Assembly (NCBI RefSeq): GCF_023016265.1
Contig: NZ_CP095412.1
Coordinates: 4,030,001-4,094,000, forward strand
Source: Blastococcus sp. PRF04-17
Lineage (GTDB): Bacteria; Actinomycetota; Actinomycetes; Mycobacteriales; Geodermatophilaceae
DNA length: 64,000 nucleotides
Direction: 5' to 3'
Of this stretch, positions 63,069 to 64,000 are shown one piece after another (positions within the stretch are counted from its first letter, which is position 1; each line of letters opens with the position of its first letter). The notes under the pieces are model-generated. The model ran no database searches, was not told the origin of the DNA, and saw only the letters and a list, made by a program, of their open reading frames with translations. Both the position numbers and the translations under genes were made by a program.

Positions 63069-64000
63069 TCAGACGGGAGCCGAGGCCAGCCCCGGATCGG
63101 CGCCGTACTCCGTCGTCCGGCCTCGCGGTGGGCCGCCGTACCAGTCGAGGCACAGCATCGTCGCGTCGTCGCGCAGGTCGCCTCCCGTCGCCTGGAGGAC
63201 GGCGGCGCCGAGCTCGTGGACGACCTCCCTGGGATGGAGGTCCGCGCTGGCCGCCAGCGCGGCCGCGACGTCGAGCGTGGCGGCGTTGCGCTCGAGCATG
63301 CCGTCGGTGAGGAACACGATCCGGTCGCCCGGCTCGAGGGGGAGGGCCTGGACCTGGAAGGGCCGCCCCGCGACGACGCCGAACGGTGGTTCGACGAGCA
63401 GCCCGATCTCCTCCACGCGGCCCTCGCGCAGCCGCAGCGGCAGGGTGTGCCCGGCGTTGACGACGGCCGCGGTGCCGCTGCGCAGATCGATCTCCGACGA
63501 GCTGGCCGGTGACGAAGTGCCCGGGCGTGGCGTTCTCGAGGAGGGCCTCGTTGGCGAAGCGGGCCTGGTCGGCCAGGTCCAGGTTCCTGCGCCGTCCGTT
63601 CCGCAGGGCACCCACGAGCAGCGTGGCGACCAGGGCGGCGTCGACCTGGTGACCGACGGCGTCGGTGATGGACAGCTGCAGGTGGTTGCGGTCCAGCGAG
63701 TAGTCGAAGGTGTCCCCACCGACCGAGGCGGCCGGTTCCAGCCAGCCGGCCAGCGTGAACTGTCCTGCCTCGCAGGTGTAGGAAGCGGGCAGCAGGCGGC
63801 GCTGGATCTCCGCGGCCAGCGCGAACGGTGTGGACCGCTGACCCCACTCGAAGACGTCGGTGTGCCGCCGGGCGGCGATGACGACGTAGGCGAGCGCGTG
63901 TGCGGCGCTGCTGATGTCGGCGATCTCGTCGGGGGAGGGGTCGCGGGGCAGGTCCAGCTCCAGCAATCCGATGGCGTCCCCGCGGTCGGTCACCGGCACG
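63069..64000 (-). pseudogene. PP2C/SpoIIE-type serine phosphatase, N-terminus outside window, frameshifted
   Basis: The N-terminal part at the window edge (RGDAIGLLELDLPRDPSPDEIADISSAAHALAYVV) resembles the end of a GAF-like domain. The SpoIIE phosphatase domain follows with RRLLPASY, ASVGGDTFDYSLD, TDAVGHQVDAALVATLL and IVFLTDGMLERN. The frame changes near 63494-63495, where one extra C separates GQLV from EIDLRSGTAAVV. Removing it gives a continuous protein. Family members act on anti-sigma antagonists. The gene's 5' end lies beyond the window. Confidence 0.8.

Overview
The window is a 64-kb stretch of a very GC-rich actinobacterial chromosome. Gene content and order match the conserved actinobacterial block known from Mycobacterium around adnAB-nudC-mrx1-uvrD2-whiB7 and around sigH/rshA-pdtaS-whiB1-aroA-rsgA. 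Protein style and the intergenic elements suggest the Geodermatophilaceae (Blastococcus/Geodermatophilus/Modestobacter type). That family assignment is inference from sequence style, not from a search.

Layout. 1-3.9 kb: the end of adnA and all of adnB (DNA end resection). 4.3-7.4 kb: an alpha/beta hydrolase, an M20 peptidase and a PrmC-like methyltransferase. 7.5-12.1 kb: a tightly overlapping operon of a DUF2510 membrane protein, an M16 peptidase pair and NudC. 12.1-13.8 kb (minus): mycoredoxin, an ANTAR protein and a degenerate uridine-kinase-like protein. 14-17.2 kb: uvrD2, then a long leader with an ORF and a terminator in front of whiB7. 17.6-27.2 kb: ABC1 kinase, ThiF/TOMM-like protein, DUF5679, YgjP-like metallopeptidase, DUF2342 metalloprotease, PDZ-Lon protease and a UPF0182 membrane protein.

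27.2-35.2 kb: a 7.8-kb segment lies between two initiator tRNA genes. It carries a sulfur/persulfide operon (CstR-like repressor, two rhodaneses, a persulfide-dioxygenase-rhodanese fusion, a TauE exporter) with two CsoR-type operators, then a ThrE-type exporter and a BCCT transporter. 35.3-45.2 kb: metabolic genes (GNAT, VOC, methionine aminopeptidase, cystathionine beta-synthase and gamma-synthase/lyase, aldo/keto reductase, XdhC-like, xylulokinase, hisN). 45.3-49.1 kb (minus): SSADH-like dehydrogenase, aroA, rsgA. 49.2-52.7 kb: HMCES, a spermidine-synthase-like membrane protein and YbaK. 52.7-54 kb: the thiol-stress switch sigR-rsrA with a clear autoregulatory promoter, and the tiny ribosomal protein bL37. 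54.2-58.3 kb: a degenerate biotin-carboxylase-like protein, SixA, GNAT, PdtaS and WhiB1. 58.7-64 kb: DAG kinase, HAD phosphatase, GNAT, pssA, psd and a truncated PP2C phosphatase.

Several pieces are redox or stress circuits that probably work together: SigR/RsrA, mycoredoxin, WhiB1, WhiB7 and the CstR-type sulfur operon. Five single-base frameshifts in otherwise intact conserved genes all fall at G5/C5 runs where six bases would restore the frame. They should be verified before any of these genes is called dead.
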